Shown here one piece after another: positions 1 to 8,816 of a stretch of DNA of 64,000 bases. The notes beneath the pieces were generated by a model. The model made no database searches, was not told the DNA's origin, and saw nothing but the letters and a program-made list of their open reading frames with translations. Every line of letters begins with the position of its first letter. Position 1 is the stretch's first letter. Origin of the DNA: Thermodesulfobacteriota bacterium (lineage in GTDB: Bacteria > Desulfobacterota > BSN033 > UBA1163); the NCBI GenBank assembly GCA_026415035.1, contig JAOAHX010000002.1, forward strand, positions 1 through 64,000. The letters are read 5' to 3'. The translations under genes were made by a program, and so were the position numbers.

Positions 1-222
1 GGGCTTGCCGCCTTCATCTGGACTCACGACATCAGCAGGGCCCTTCGGCCGGCCCATCGGATCGGGTCGGGGTGGGTTCAGGTCAACCAAGGGGTGGGCA
101 TCGTCCCTGGGCAGTCTTACGGTGGGTTCAAGCAGAGCGGTTTCGGGAGGGAGTACTCCCTTGAGGGGATGCTCGAAAGCTTCACCCAACGAAAGAGCAT
201 CACCGTCAATCTTCAGTTCTGA
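1..222 (+). CDS. Aldehyde dehydrogenase, C-terminal fragment (5' end outside window)
   Basis: Frame 1 is open from the first base to a TGA at 220-222 and gives 73 residues. They match the end of the NAD(P)-dependent aldehyde dehydrogenase fold: GLAAFIWTHD, then GSGWVQVNQ, then PGQSYGGFKQSGFGRE, the hallmark C-terminal GGxKxSGxGRE block, then a final oligomerisation strand (KSITVNL). In this family that part closes the active site and forms the tetramer arm; the catalytic Cys and Glu would lie upstream of the window. There is no start codon here because the gene is cut by the window edge. The substrate cannot be told from this fragment. The family call is secure, the subfamily is not. Confidence 0.9.
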   Translation, partial: GLAAFIWTHDISRALRPAHRIGSGWVQVNQGVGIVPGQSYGGFKQSGFGREYSLEGMLESFTQRKSITVNLQF

Positions 223-992
223 GGGGTTCTAACTTGCCCCTGATCCCCCTTTTAGGCCCAAAAACCTTTTGATCAAATCGAATTTCAAAAATTCAAAGAG
301 GTCCCAAACACCCTTTAGCTAACCTCTGCTGGCAAAAAGCAGGCGTCTCAAAAGCCCACCGACATGCCTCCTTTGCCACCTCGGAACTTGACTGATTCTT
401 CAAACAAGGCTTTCTCCGAAGAAGCTCCTGTCGGTACGATTCGATTCCGAAAAGGGCAAACTCTCACTTTGCTCGTAAACTCCTTGAAACGATAACAACT
501 TTCCCTGAGTAACCAATAATCCTACAAGCCTTGAAGACGTTCCAAAACTCCTAGGCCAGTTTCAATAACCCAACCTTCCTCTTATTCACCTCTTCCTGAA
601 CCTTGATTTCCTTCTTTCTAAACCTAAGGCCCCTTTTAAAACACCTCAAGGAGGTATGTAAGATTAAGTTTTACCGCTTTCAAATAAATCGCCAATGGAA
701 TATTTAAAAGAGAAAGGTTAAATCCTCCTAAATGATGTTAGCGAAAATTGACCCTCAAACTGGAACTAAAAATGAAGGAATTTCCAACTCCTTGGCAAAC
801 CTCAATAACCCAACTTTAAGGAGGAATGTCAGATCAAGTCTTGACTTTTACAATAGATTCAATAGCTATCTCCTTAGCCATTTTAAGTTTCCGCTTTTTT
901 TTAAATGGTTCCTGATCGGTTTTAAGATAACTTCTTACCTAGCAATCTATCCACGGGACAAAAGATTACCTTTGATTTTGGGAGCGTCGTGG
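223..992. other. AT-rich stretch without a convincing gene
   Basis: About 770 bases between the aldehyde dehydrogenase stop and the archaemetzincin stop. Composition is clearly more AT-rich than the flanking genes and all frames are broken by stops. One plus-strand frame is open for 92 codons (732-1010) but it has no ribosome site or recognisable domain and it runs into the end of the archaemetzincin gene on the other strand. Short imperfect repeats (541-578 against 782-818) suggest decayed duplicated DNA. Confidence 0.6.
541..850. repeat. Imperfect direct repeat in the AT-rich gap
   Basis: The segment near 541-578 (containing TTCAATAACCCAACCTT) recurs near 782-818 (CTCAATAACCCAACTTT) with most positions identical by eye. 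A second block near 645-672 (AAGGAGGTATGTAAGATTAAG) resembles 819-843 (AGGAGGAATGTCAGATCAAG). The order is the same, but the two blocks are adjacent in the second copy and about 70 bp apart in the first. It looks like a decayed tandem duplication; its origin is unknown. Confidence 0.45.
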
Positions 993-1532
993 TCATCTCT
1001 CATTCGGTAAGATTTGGAGAAGGCGGGAGCGGCAGGGGTGGCAGAAGTTGGGGCCTTTGCGGTCGGTGTCGGGGAGGCTGTTCGAGAAGGCCATCACGCA
1101 TTTTGGGTGCGGGCAGTGCCCCAAACCGTAGGTGTGGCCAAGTTCGTGGACGGCCTCTGTCAATGCCCGTCTTTCGAAGAGGTGCTGGTCACCGGGAAGG
1201 CCGTAGAATTCCTGTCTCAAGCGGGTAAGGGAGAAGAGGGCCCCCTTCCTTCCGGCCAGACCGAAGACGAAATTTAATTCCGGGACGAAGAGGTCCCGAT
1301 CCACCACCCCCAGCACCCTTTCGTAAGTCGAGCATTCTTCGAGATTTTCTAATTCCTTCAGGATAGAGGTGGAGAGATACTGTTTCCTCTTTTTATCGTA
1401 GGCATAAAAGGGTTCGGGAAGGCCCTTTCCTGAGTCTATCTTACGATAGAATCTCGCTTCCAGCCCTGGTTTCAGGTTATCGAGGACCTCTTGCGCAACC
1501 CCGCCGATCCTTACGAGGAGGATTCGCCTCAT
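993..1532 (-). CDS. amzA: Archaemetzincin-type zinc metalloprotease
   Basis: A protein of 179 residues in the archaemetzincin (M54) family of zinc proteases. The signature lies in the C-terminal third: HELGHTYGLGHC gives the HExxHxxGxxH zinc site, followed by a Cys-rich segment (CPHPKCVM, then CHPCRSRL) with the Met of the Met-turn and a predicted second, structural zinc. The reading frame stays open upstream to 1736, but that part is Arg-rich shadow of the next gene. The ATG at 1532 overlaps the TGA of the NTPase gene by 4 nt (ATGA), which decides the start. It is probably cytoplasmic since no signal peptide is seen. The family is mostly archaeal with scattered bacterial members; physiological substrates are not established. 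Confidence 0.9.
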   Translation of the reverse strand: MRRILLVRIGGVAQEVLDNLKPGLEARFYRKIDSGKGLPEPFYAYDKKRKQYLSTSILKELENLEECSTYERVLGVVDRDLFVPELNFVFGLAGRKGALFSLTRLRQEFYGLPGDQHLFERRALTEAVHELGHTYGLGHCPHPKCVMAFSNSLPDTDRKGPNFCHPCRSRLLQILPNER

Positions 1533-2053
1533 CGGGTCTTTGGGCCTCCGAATGCCTGGAGGATCTCCCCCAGGGCAGAATTTCTGTTTTTGGGGGTGAT
1601 TTCGAAGATCCTCACGTCCTTTCTCGCCTTGATCCCTGCGATGAATCCTCCTCCCTTCATCGCGATTGTGGCGATGAGCCTCTTTTCGGAGTCGAGGAGT
1701 CTGCTCACGATCCTTTTGAACTTCTCGGAGAGGCACTCCATCTTTCCGATCTCGTCAATGAGGATCACTTGGAAGGAAGGGTCGTCCCAGGGGATCGAAT
1801 CGAGGAAGTCTTCAAACCCCCTTAGGTCGACGCCGTATCTTCCCACCCTGAAGGGACCTTCTATGTCTATATGGGCCAAAAGCCTCCTTTTTCCATCGAG
1901 GCTTACGAGTTCGAAGCCCTTTCTCTCGCCCTCCTCCCGGATCTCCTCCGTGTAGAATCCGACCGGTTTTTCATCTCTCAAGGCTCTTCCCACTTCTCTG
2001 ATCAAGGTGGTCTTTCCCACACCGGGGCGTCCTGTGATCAGGAGCTTTTCCAT
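1529..2053 (-). CDS. THEP1-family nucleoside-triphosphatase
   Basis: A small P-loop NTPase of 174 residues. Walker A is GRPGVGKTT within the first 20 residues and Walker B is ILIDEIGKME near residue 100, where the DEIGKME form is typical of the THEP1/NTPase_1 family of promiscuous, slow nucleoside-triphosphatases. There is an in-frame ATG three codons upstream at 2062, but the ATG at 2053 has a better spaced AAGGA and starts directly with the conserved MEKLLITG strand. It forms an operon with the archaemetzincin downstream (4-nt overlap), so the two may act together; the family role is unsettled (nucleotide or RNA-related work has been proposed). The pair has an archaeal flavour, hinting at old gene transfer. 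Confidence 0.88.
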   Translation of the reverse strand: MEKLLITGRPGVGKTTLIREVGRALRDEKPVGFYTEEIREEGERKGFELVSLDGKRRLLAHIDIEGPFRVGRYGVDLRGFEDFLDSIPWDDPSFQVILIDEIGKMECLSEKFKRIVSRLLDSEKRLIATIAMKGGGFIAGIKARKDVRIFEITPKNRNSALGEILQAFGGPKTR

Positions 2054-2094
2054 TCTGACCATCCTTCGGGGGCTTTTAGATTCTCTTCCCTCCC

Positions 2095-2158
2095 ATTATA
2101 AACGAAGGGAACCCCGCCTACCATTTTAAATTACGAGGAGGGGTGGATGTGTTATAAT
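2095..2158. promoter_or_regulatory. Divergent promoter region between the NTPase and DUF4175 operons
   Basis: On the plus strand a perfect TATAAT sits at 2153-2158, about 20 nt before the GTG start at 2179; the matching -35 (TTACGA, 2131-2136) is poor. On the minus strand a perfect TATAAT lies at 2100-2095, serving the NTPase/archaemetzincin pair. The two -10 boxes face outward from a 60-bp core. The plus-strand leader would be only about 14 nt long with GGAG at 2170-2173. Confidence 0.5.
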
Positions 2159-2178
2159 GTTTCTATCTGGAGTGGACG

Positions 2179-5100
2179 GTGAGGTCAGGAGAGGATCTTG
2201 AACGCGATTACGAGCTCCTGGTCGGTTTCCTCAGGAGGGTTTCGAGAAGGCTTCGCCTTCGGTTCGTCCTCGAATCCGCTCTCCTTCTTGCCTCCGGAGC
2301 GATCCTGGTCCTCCTCGGATCCCTCTTCATCGTGAAGGCGGAGGGGATCTTTCCCTATCTTCCATTTGTCTTCATCCTGCTCTCCCACCTCTTGCTCCTC
2401 TTTCTCCTCTTTTTGGGCCTTTGGCGGATCTTCCACGGGCCAACCATGGTCCAGATCGCCAGGCGGCTGGAGGAACGGGCACCGGAGTTGAAGGACGATG
2501 TCATCAATTCCCTCCTCCTCTACGAAGAAAGGAAAGAAGGGCCCTCTCCCAGGATGATCTCGGAAGGGCTGATTCGGGCTCAATTGCGGAGGACGAAAGA
2601 GAGGGTCTACAGGATGTCGCCCTCGCAGTTTGTGGACTTAAAGGGGCTGCTCGATCACCTCAGGATCTTTCTCCCGCTCTTAATCACCCTTTCGATAGTG
2701 CTCCTTCTGGATCGAGGGTTCCTGAACCGCTCCCTCCTCCTTTTCGCTCATCCCTTTTCGACCCTTCCCCCGAAGGAGATCTTCCTTTCTGTTGAACCCA
2801 GGGGAGCGGTCGTATTGCGGGGGACCCCCATCGAAATCAAGGCCAAAGTGACTGGGGATGTCCCAGAGAAACTCATGCTTTTAATCTCCCAAGAGGGCCA
2901 GCCGGCCGCTTCTAAACCCATGGAGGCCGTGGGGAAGGGGACCTTCTCTTTTCGGATGGCATCGGTCCGTACCTCCTTCCTTTATCAGGCCTATGTCGAT
3001 GGGACCTCCTCCCCGAAGTACAGGATCGAGGTCGTCGATCCTCCTGAGGTGGGCCGGGTGAGGCTCACTCTCACTCCGCCCGATTACACCGGTCTTCCAA
3101 AAGAGAGGGTGGAGGGGGGCCACATCGAAGCCCTCAAGGGAACGGTCGTCCACCTGGAGGCCCAGACGACGAAGAAGGTCTCTGAAGGGAGGCTGATCCT
3201 GAACAGGGAGAGCGAGGTCTCCTTACAGGTCAGGGGCGATCGGCTCACGGGGACCCTCGTCATCCTCTCTCCGGGGACCTATTCCATCAAAGTGAAGGAT
3301 CCGTTCGGATTTGAGAACCCAAGCCCTATCCCTTATCGGGTGCGCCTCATCCCGGACCGTTACCCGGAGGCCGAGATCCTGAGCCCAGGACAGGACCTGG
3401 AGGTCACAGGGGAAGAGATCTTGCCGCTCCTCTTCTCTGCCAGGGACGATTTCGGGATCACGGCCATCCGCTTGAGCTATCAATTAGGCGGGATCGAGCG
3501 GTTCGTCCAGCTCGCCCTCCCTCAGAACCCTCGATTCATCGGTCCCGAAACTTACCGCTGGGATCTCTCCAGCCTCTCCCTGATGCCTGGAGACAGGGTG
3601 ATTTACCGCCTCGAGGTCTCTGACAACGACTCCATCTCCGGTCCAAAATGGGGATATTCCAAAACCTTCACCTTGAAGGTCAGGGACGAGCGGGCCCGGA
3701 TAGAGAGAGAGGGATGGGAGATGGAGGAGATCGCCAGCCGCCTTTTAGATCTCCTTGCGGATCAACTGGAGGAGGCGAGGGACAGGGAGGGGCTTAAGAG
3801 AGGGGTTGAGGAGATCCTCGACCGGGTGGAGAGGCAGCTCGAAGGGGTGCGAGAGAACCCCCAATCCTACGACCTCGAGGCCCTGAAAAGGAACCTCTCC
3901 TCTTTAAGGGAGAGGATCCTCGAGGAGTCGAAGGAGAAGGTGACGCAGGAGATGGAGCGGCTCGCCCTTCTCTCCGAAGAGATGGCGAGGAGGTCGAGGA
4001 TGAGGGACCTCGAAGCCCTTGCCAAGGAGGTCCGCAATCGGCAGAGTCGCCTCCTCGACCTGCTTCAGAGCCTGAAAGAACGCTCTTCCAAGGAGGGGTT
4101 CGAAGCGGCCATGAGGGAGCTAAAGAGGATCGAGGAGCTTCTCCGCTCGGTGATGGAGACCCTGGGCAAGCTCGCCTCGGGCCTTCCTGACGAGTTCTTC
4201 AACCTCCGGGACCTCCAGGGGATCGACCTCCCCAATCTCTTTTCGGAGCTTGAGGAGTTGCGGAGAAGACTGGCCGGGGGAGATATCGAAGGGGCCCTGG
4301 AGGCGGCCCAGAGGCTCCTTCAGGGCCTCTCCGAGATGATGGCCTCGTTGGGAAGGATGAGGGCCCAGGCCGGGATGAACGCCTTCGATCGGTTCCAGGG
4401 AGAGATGGACCGTCAGAGCGGGGAGCTCGATCGGATCCTCACGGAGCAGATGGAGATCCTCAGCGAGACCGAGAAGCTGGACAGGGAGCTGAGAAGCAGG
4501 TCGGAATCGGAGATGGAGGAGAGGATCGCTCGAACCCGAACGAGGTTGAGGGAGATCCTTAATCGGCTCAAATCCATTTTACCGGAGGCACAGGGGGAAC
4601 CGATCGAGGAGCTGGATCGTCTCCTCAAGGAGGGGAACCTCGAAGGATTTTTTCATCTGATGAGGGCCCTGGAGAAGGAGCTTTCAGAGAACGAAGAGGC
4701 AAGAAGACTTGGCCGGGAATCGTTGGAGCAGGCTAAGGAATGGAATGCCGGTCCGAAGCCCGGGCCTTCCTCTGAGATGCGGTCGAAGTTTTCCGGACTC
4801 TTTCCGAGACAGAGGGGGCTACGGGAGAGGACGGCCAGCGTCCTCGAAAAGTTGGAGGCCCTTTCCCAGCTCTTCCCGTCCTTCGATACGGATATTTTAA
4901 GGGACCTCAAGGCCGCAGAGGGTTCCATGGGAGAGGCAGCGGAGAGGCTCTTCCAAGAGGATGCCTCTGGCGCCCTGCCGCCGGAACAGGAGGCGATCCG
5001 GAGGCTCTCCAGATCTCAGCAGGCGATGAGGCAGATGGCTCAGCAGATGGCCCTCCGGATGCAGGCGCTCCGATGGGGATATCCCCTTCTTTACGATCCG

Positions 5101-5340
5101 AGGCCGGGCTGGTATTACGGTCCATGGATCCCTCAACCCACCCTCCCCCAGCCGGAGGTGAGGCGGCCAAAGGAGAGGGGGTTTACCGGGATCGACCGGG
5201 AGGAGTTCGAACCGCCCTCCAAAGAGGCGTATCGGGCTCCTCAGCTCTTCAGGGAGAAGGTGATGGAGTCGTTGAAGGAGGATGTCCCTTCCTCGTACCG
5301 GAGAGAGGTGGAGAGATATTTCAGGGGATTGACAGAATGA
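2179..5340 (+). CDS. Large DUF4175-type membrane protein with long coiled coil
   Basis: A protein of 1053 residues with a GTG start (GGAG 5 nt upstream). Visible layout: two hydrophobic helices near 33-53 and 60-84, a third near 160-180, then a beta-rich periplasmic-type region (about 190-490) and a very long charged helical region (about 500-880) rich in Arg, Glu and Leu heptads. A Gln/Met-rich stretch and a Tyr/Pro-rich segment (PRPGWYYGPWIPQP) follow near the end. This architecture fits DUF4175, a family found beside MoxR/DUF58/BatA genes; its role is unknown, but it probably anchors or senses at the envelope. It is first in a seven-gene operon and overlaps the next gene by 4 nt (ATGA). 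Confidence 0.8.
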   Translation: MRSGEDLERDYELLVGFLRRVSRRLRLRFVLESALLLASGAILVLLGSLFIVKAEGIFPYLPFVFILLSHLLLLFLLFLGLWRIFHGPTMVQIARRLEERAPELKDDVINSLLLYEERKEGPSPRMISEGLIRAQLRRTKERVYRMSPSQFVDLKGLLDHLRIFLPLLITLSIVLLLDRGFLNRSLLLFAHPFSTLPPKEIFLSVEPRGAVVLRGTPIEIKAKVTGDVPEKLMLLISQEGQPAASKPMEAVGKGTFSFRMASVRTSFLYQAYVDGTSSPKYRIEVVDPPEVGRVRLTLTPPDYTGLPKERVEGGHIEALKGTVVHLEAQTTKKVSEGRLILNRESEVSLQVRGDRLTGTLVILSPGTYSIKVKDPFGFENPSPIPYRVRLIPDRYPEAEILSPGQDLEVTGEEILPLLFSARDDFGITAIRLSYQLGGIERFVQLALPQNPRFIGPETYRWDLSSLSLMPGDRVIYRLEVSDNDSISGPKWGYSKTFTLKVRDERARIEREGWEMEEIASRLLDLLADQLEEARDREGLKRGVEEILDRVERQLEGVRENPQSYDLEALKRNLSSLRERILEESKEKVTQEMERLALLSEEMARRSRMRDLEALAKEVRNRQSRLLDLLQSLKERSSKEGFEAAMRELKRIEELLRSVMETLGKLASGLPDEFFNLRDLQGIDLPNLFSELEELRRRLAGGDIEGALEAAQRLLQGLSEMMASLGRMRAQAGMNAFDRFQGEMDRQSGELDRILTEQMEILSETEKLDRELRSRSESEMEERIARTRTRLREILNRLKSILPEAQGEPIEELDRLLKEGNLEGFFHLMRALEKELSENEEARRLGRESLEQAKEWNAGPKPGPSSEMRSKFSGLFPRQRGLRERTASVLEKLEALSQLFPSFDTDILRDLKAAEGSMGEAAERLFQEDASGALPPEQEAIRRLSRSQQAMRQMAQQMALRMQALRWGYPLLYDPRPGWYYGPWIPQPTLPQPEVRRPKERGFTGIDREEFEPPSKEAYRAPQLFREKVMESLKEDVPSSYRREVERYFRGLTE

Positions 5341-6890
5341 GACGGGTTGCCCTTCTCCTGATCGTCTTCTTTCTTCCTTCCCTCTCCCAGGCCGTCTCCA
5401 ACGAGGCCCTACAGTCATTGGCTGCGAAGCTCGAACGGTGGGAGATCGAGGAGGCCTGGGAAGAGGTGAGGGTCCTTCTCGGCACCGAGCCCCGGGAGGC
5501 CAGGCTCCTCGAGCTTGCCTCCCAGATCGCCTTCCACAGGGGGGATTACGAGGAGGCCCGGAGGTTGGCGAGATCGGCCCTCGAAGCAGGGGGAGGAGAG
5601 GAGAGGCTTAAAGGCTTTTTAAGCCTTATCGAGGAGACCCTCGGCGCCGTATCGCCTTTGAAGAGGTACGAGACCAGCCACTTCGTCATCCACCTCGACG
5701 AGGCGAGGGACGGGATCTTGATCGGCTATCTCACCGAGACCCTCGAGAGGACGTGCGAGGCCATGGCGGCCATCTACGGCTTTCGGCCGAAAGAGAAGGT
5801 GAGGGTGGAGATCTTCCCCGATGCGAGGTCCTTCTTTTTCGCCTCCTCCTTGATGGCGGCGGATATCGAAAAAGGAGCGGTGGGCTTGACCCGGTTCAAC
5901 AAGCTGATGCTCCTCTCCCCAGGCGCCCTGGTCCACGGTTATCGCTGGCTCGATGCCATTAGCCACGAGTACCTCCACTACCTCATCGTGAGGATGACGG
6001 CCAATAACGCGCCCGTCTGGTTCCATGAGGGCCTGGCCAAGTTCGAGGAGTCCCGATGGCGGGAAGGTCCTTCCTACCTCTCCCCCCTCCATCAGGGCCT
6101 CCTCCTCAGGGCCATCGCCGAAGGGAAGCTCATCCCCTTCGACAGGATGGAGCCCTCCGTCATCCGGCTCGAGACCCCCGAAGAGGTCCAGCTCGCCTAT
6201 GCCCAGGCCGCATCGGCGATCGAATTCCTCCTCTCAAAGGCGGGATACCAGGGGCTTCGGGAGGCGATGAAGCGGATGGCTGGCCAGAGCCGGAGGGGCG
6301 CAAAGGAGGCGATCGAGGGGGTCCTCGGGATGGCCTTCGAGGAGTTCGTGAGGGAATGGAGGAGGTTTTTGGCCGCCAAGGACCTTAAGGGGCCAAAGGA
6401 AGGCGGTGTGCGGCGCCATAGGCTCAAGGAAGGGAAGTCGGAGGAGGAGCGCCTCGACCTCGAGGAGATCCGATCCATCGTCGCGAGGAACCGGGCCCAT
6501 CTGGGAGATCTGCTTCGCTCCAGGGGACGGATGGAGGCGGCCGTTCTCCAGTACCGCCGGGGCCTCGAAGAGGCGCCCGATTCCACTCCGATCCTGAACC
6601 GTCTCTCCTCTGTGCTCATCCAGCTCAAGAGGGAGGAAGAGGCCCTTCCACTGCTCCAAAGGGCGAGGGAGCTCTCTCCGGACCATCCCGCACCCTACGC
6701 CAACTTGGGCAAGGCCTATCTAAGGCTTAGGGAGTTCGGGAGGGCGAGAGAGTCCTTCCTCGAATCGATCCATCTCAACCCCTTCGATCCCGAAGTCCAT
6801 CTCGGCCTCGCGGAGGCCTATGAGAGATTGGGAGAGGAGGCCCCAGCCCTCAAAGAGAGGGAGATCGCAAGAAGGCTCGGTCAAAGGTGA
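5337..6890 (+). CDS. Secreted HExxH peptidase (MA-like) with C-terminal TPR repeats
   Basis: Start taken at ATG 5337, which overlaps the DUF4175 stop (ATGA) and opens a clean signal peptide ([19 protein letters not shown]); the frame is open further upstream but that is shadow. Product 517 residues. The central part has a gluzincin-like site: HEYLH near 210-214 and the third ligand in EGLAKFEE about 20 residues later. This matches the peptidase-MA-like domain. The N-terminal 100 residues and the last 130 contain TPR-like helices (for example [10 protein letters not shown], then [13 protein letters not shown]). Likely periplasmic or outer-face protease that docks partner proteins through TPRs. 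It sits between DUF4175 and MoxR and overlaps both neighbours by 4 nt, so it is translationally coupled to them. Confidence 0.85.
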   Translation: MRRVALLLIVFFLPSLSQAVSNEALQSLAAKLERWEIEEAWEEVRVLLGTEPREARLLELASQIAFHRGDYEEARRLARSALEAGGGEERLKGFLSLIEETLGAVSPLKRYETSHFVIHLDEARDGILIGYLTETLERTCEAMAAIYGFRPKEKVRVEIFPDARSFFFASSLMAADIEKGAVGLTRFNKLMLLSPGALVHGYRWLDAISHEYLHYLIVRMTANNAPVWFHEGLAKFEESRWREGPSYLSPLHQGLLLRAIAEGKLIPFDRMEPSVIRLETPEEVQLAYAQAASAIEFLLSKAGYQGLREAMKRMAGQSRRGAKEAIEGVLGMAFEEFVREWRRFLAAKDLKGPKEGGVRRHRLKEGKSEEERLDLEEIRSIVARNRAHLGDLLRSRGRMEAAVLQYRRGLEEAPDSTPILNRLSSVLIQLKREEEALPLLQRARELSPDHPAPYANLGKAYLRLREFGRARESFLESIHLNPFDPEVHLGLAEAYERLGEEAPALKEREIARRLGQR

Positions 6891-7912
6891 GACGAGACAT
6901 GGAAATGAACTCCGACAGATCGTTTTCCGATAGGGAGCTCTCCCTTGTCGAGGAGATGGGAAAGAAGAAGGAGGAGATCCTCCGGGAGGTCAAGAAGGTG
7001 ATCGTGGGGCAGGAGAAGGTGATCGAGGAGATTCTGATCGCCCTCTTCTGCCGCGGCCATTGCCTCCTTGTGGGCGTTCCGGGGCTTGCCAAGACGCTCC
7101 TCGTCTCTACCCTGGCGGGGATCATGGAACTCCAGTTCAACCGGATCCAGTTCACCCCCGACCTGATGCCCTCAGACATCACCGGGACGGACGTCCTCGA
7201 AGAGGAGGCGGGAAGCAAGCGCCGCTCCTTCCGGTTCCTCAAGGGGCCCATCTTCACCAACATCCTCCTCGCCGACGAGATCAACCGGACCCCGCCCAAG
7301 ACCCAGGCGGCCCTCCTCCAGGCGATGCAGGAATATAAGGTGACCGCGGGCGGGGTGACCTATCCCCTCGGCCTCCCTTTCTTCGTCCTGGCCACACAGA
7401 ATCCGATCGAGCAGGAGGGGACCTATCCCTTGCCAGAGGCACAGCTGGATCGTTTCATGTTCAATATCGGGATCGACTATCCGCCCTTCGAGCAGGAGCG
7501 GGAGATCGTGGCCACCACCACGACCTCTTATCGCCCCGTCCTGAACAAGGTGATCAACGGAGAGAAGATCCTGGAGATGCAGGAGCTCGTCCGAAGGGTG
7601 CCCGCCTCTTCCTATGTGATCGATTATGCGGTGAGGCTGGTCCGATCCTCCAGGCCCCAGGGACCGGAGGGCCTCCCCTTCGTGAAGGAGTGGGTGGAAT
7701 GGGGGGCCGGTCCGAGGGCCTCCCAATACCTGGTCCTTTCGGCCAAGGCGAGGGCCGTATTGAATGGTCGGTATACGGCCTCGATCGAGGACGTCAAGGC
7801 CCTGGCCACTCCGATCCTACGGCACAGGATCATCGTCAACTTCAAGGCCCAGGCCGAGGGGGTCACCTCCCTCGACATCATCGACCGGCTCCTCAGGGAG
7901 GTTCGACCTTGA
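6887..7912 (+). CDS. moxR: MoxR-type AAA+ ATPase
   Basis: A 341-residue AAA+ ATPase of the MoxR/RavA group. Walker A is GVPGLAKT near residue 63 and Walker B is LLADEINR near 125; sensor-like [21 protein letters not shown] follows near 165, the usual MoxR signature. These cytoplasmic chaperone-like ATPases work with VWA proteins, often to insert metals or mature complexes. Here five partner genes follow or flank it. The GTG at 6887 overlaps the previous TGA (GTGA); an in-frame ATG at 6899 is the alternative start. It overlaps the DUF58 gene by 4 nt (TTGA). Confidence 0.95.
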   Translation: MRRDMEMNSDRSFSDRELSLVEEMGKKKEEILREVKKVIVGQEKVIEEILIALFCRGHCLLVGVPGLAKTLLVSTLAGIMELQFNRIQFTPDLMPSDITGTDVLEEEAGSKRRSFRFLKGPIFTNILLADEINRTPPKTQAALLQAMQEYKVTAGGVTYPLGLPFFVLATQNPIEQEGTYPLPEAQLDRFMFNIGIDYPPFEQEREIVATTTTSYRPVLNKVINGEKILEMQELVRRVPASSYVIDYAVRLVRSSRPQGPEGLPFVKEWVEWGAGPRASQYLVLSAKARAVLNGRYTASIEDVKALATPILRHRIIVNFKAQAEGVTSLDIIDRLLREVRP

Positions 7913-8799
7913 ACCCTTTCGACCCGAAGGTCCTGGCAAAGCTCAAGCCCCTCCACTTGAGGGCCCGCCTGGTGGTCGATGGCGTCATGACCGGGATCCA
8001 TCCCTCCAGGGCCAGAGGCCTGAGCGCGGAGTTCGAGGAGCATCGGGAATATTCCCCTGGAGACGACCCCCGTCGCCTCGATTGGAAGGCCTATGGAAAG
8101 TTCGACCGCTACTTGATCAAAGAGTATCGCGAGACGACCAACCTGAGGGCCCACCTCCTTCTCGATGCCAGCGCCTCCATGGGGTACGCCTCAGATGGGT
8201 GGAGCAAGTTCGACTATGGAGCCACCCTCGCCGCCTCTCTGGCCTATCTGATGCTGAAACAGCAGGATGCGGTAGGCCTCACCCTCTTCTCCGATCGGAT
8301 CGAAAGGTGGCTTCCTCCCAGGGCGAACCCGGGGTACCTCGTCGCTCTCCTGAAGGAGCTGGAGGAGAGGAGGCCGGAAGGTAGGACGCGGGCCGGCTCG
8401 ATCCTCCAGGACATGGCAGGTTCGTTACAGAGGCGCGGGCTCGTCATCCTCATCTCCGACCTCATGGACGACGAGGCCGAGGTGCTCAAAGGTCTAAAAC
8501 AGATTCGATCCAGGGGAAGCGAGGTGATCGTCTTTCACCTCCTCGACCGGGAGGAGCTCCAATTTCCCTTCGAGACGCCTGCCCTCTTCGAGGATATGGA
8601 AGAAGGCCTGAGGCTCCTCACCGATCCCCGTTCCATCCGCTCCGCATACCTGGAGACGATCCAGGGATGGATCGAAGGCTACAGGACCGCCTGTGCCTCG
8701 AACCTCATCGACTATCTCCAATTCGACACCTCCGCTGCTCTGGACCGGGGGCTGGTCCACTACCTGAGATGGAGGGAGAGGTTCGGGCCCCGCTCCTGA
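7909..8799 (+). CDS. DUF58 domain VWA-like protein
   Basis: 296 residues from a TTG start that overlaps the MoxR stop (TTGA); the longer reading frame upstream is a shadow of moxR. The DUF58 core is plain: [19 protein letters not shown] near 45-65, then the MIDAS-like DxSxS (DASAS) near 85 at the start of a VWA-type fold, and a Rossmann-like strand [14 protein letters not shown]58 proteins are the standard partner of MoxR ATPases and are thought to bind metal and clients through the MIDAS site. No membrane segment is visible, so it is probably cytoplasmic or membrane-associated through its neighbours. Confidence 0.93.
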   Translation: MNPFDPKVLAKLKPLHLRARLVVDGVMTGIHPSRARGLSAEFEEHREYSPGDDPRRLDWKAYGKFDRYLIKEYRETTNLRAHLLLDASASMGYASDGWSKFDYGATLAASLAYLMLKQQDAVGLTLFSDRIERWLPPRANPGYLVALLKELEERRPEGRTRAGSILQDMAGSLQRRGLVILISDLMDDEAEVLKGLKQIRSRGSEVIVFHLLDREELQFPFETPALFEDMEEGLRLLTDPRSIRSAYLETIQGWIEGYRTACASNLIDYLQFDTSAALDRGLVHYLRWRERFGPRS

Positions 8800-8816
8800 G
8801 CCAAAGGGATTGATCC

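Noticed and set aside
732-1010. A 92-codon plus-strand frame in the AT-rich gap
   Set aside because: No ribosome site, no family, internal repeat with a stop-broken copy, and its end overlaps the archaemetzincin gene on the other strand.
1533-1736. Upstream extension of the archaemetzincin frame
   Set aside because: Arg-rich shadow of the NTPase gene; the ATGA overlap at 1532 gives the natural start.
5073-5336. Upstream extension of the peptidase-MA frame
   Set aside because: Would sit inside the DUF4175 gene and hide the signal peptide; the ATGA junction at 5337 is far better.
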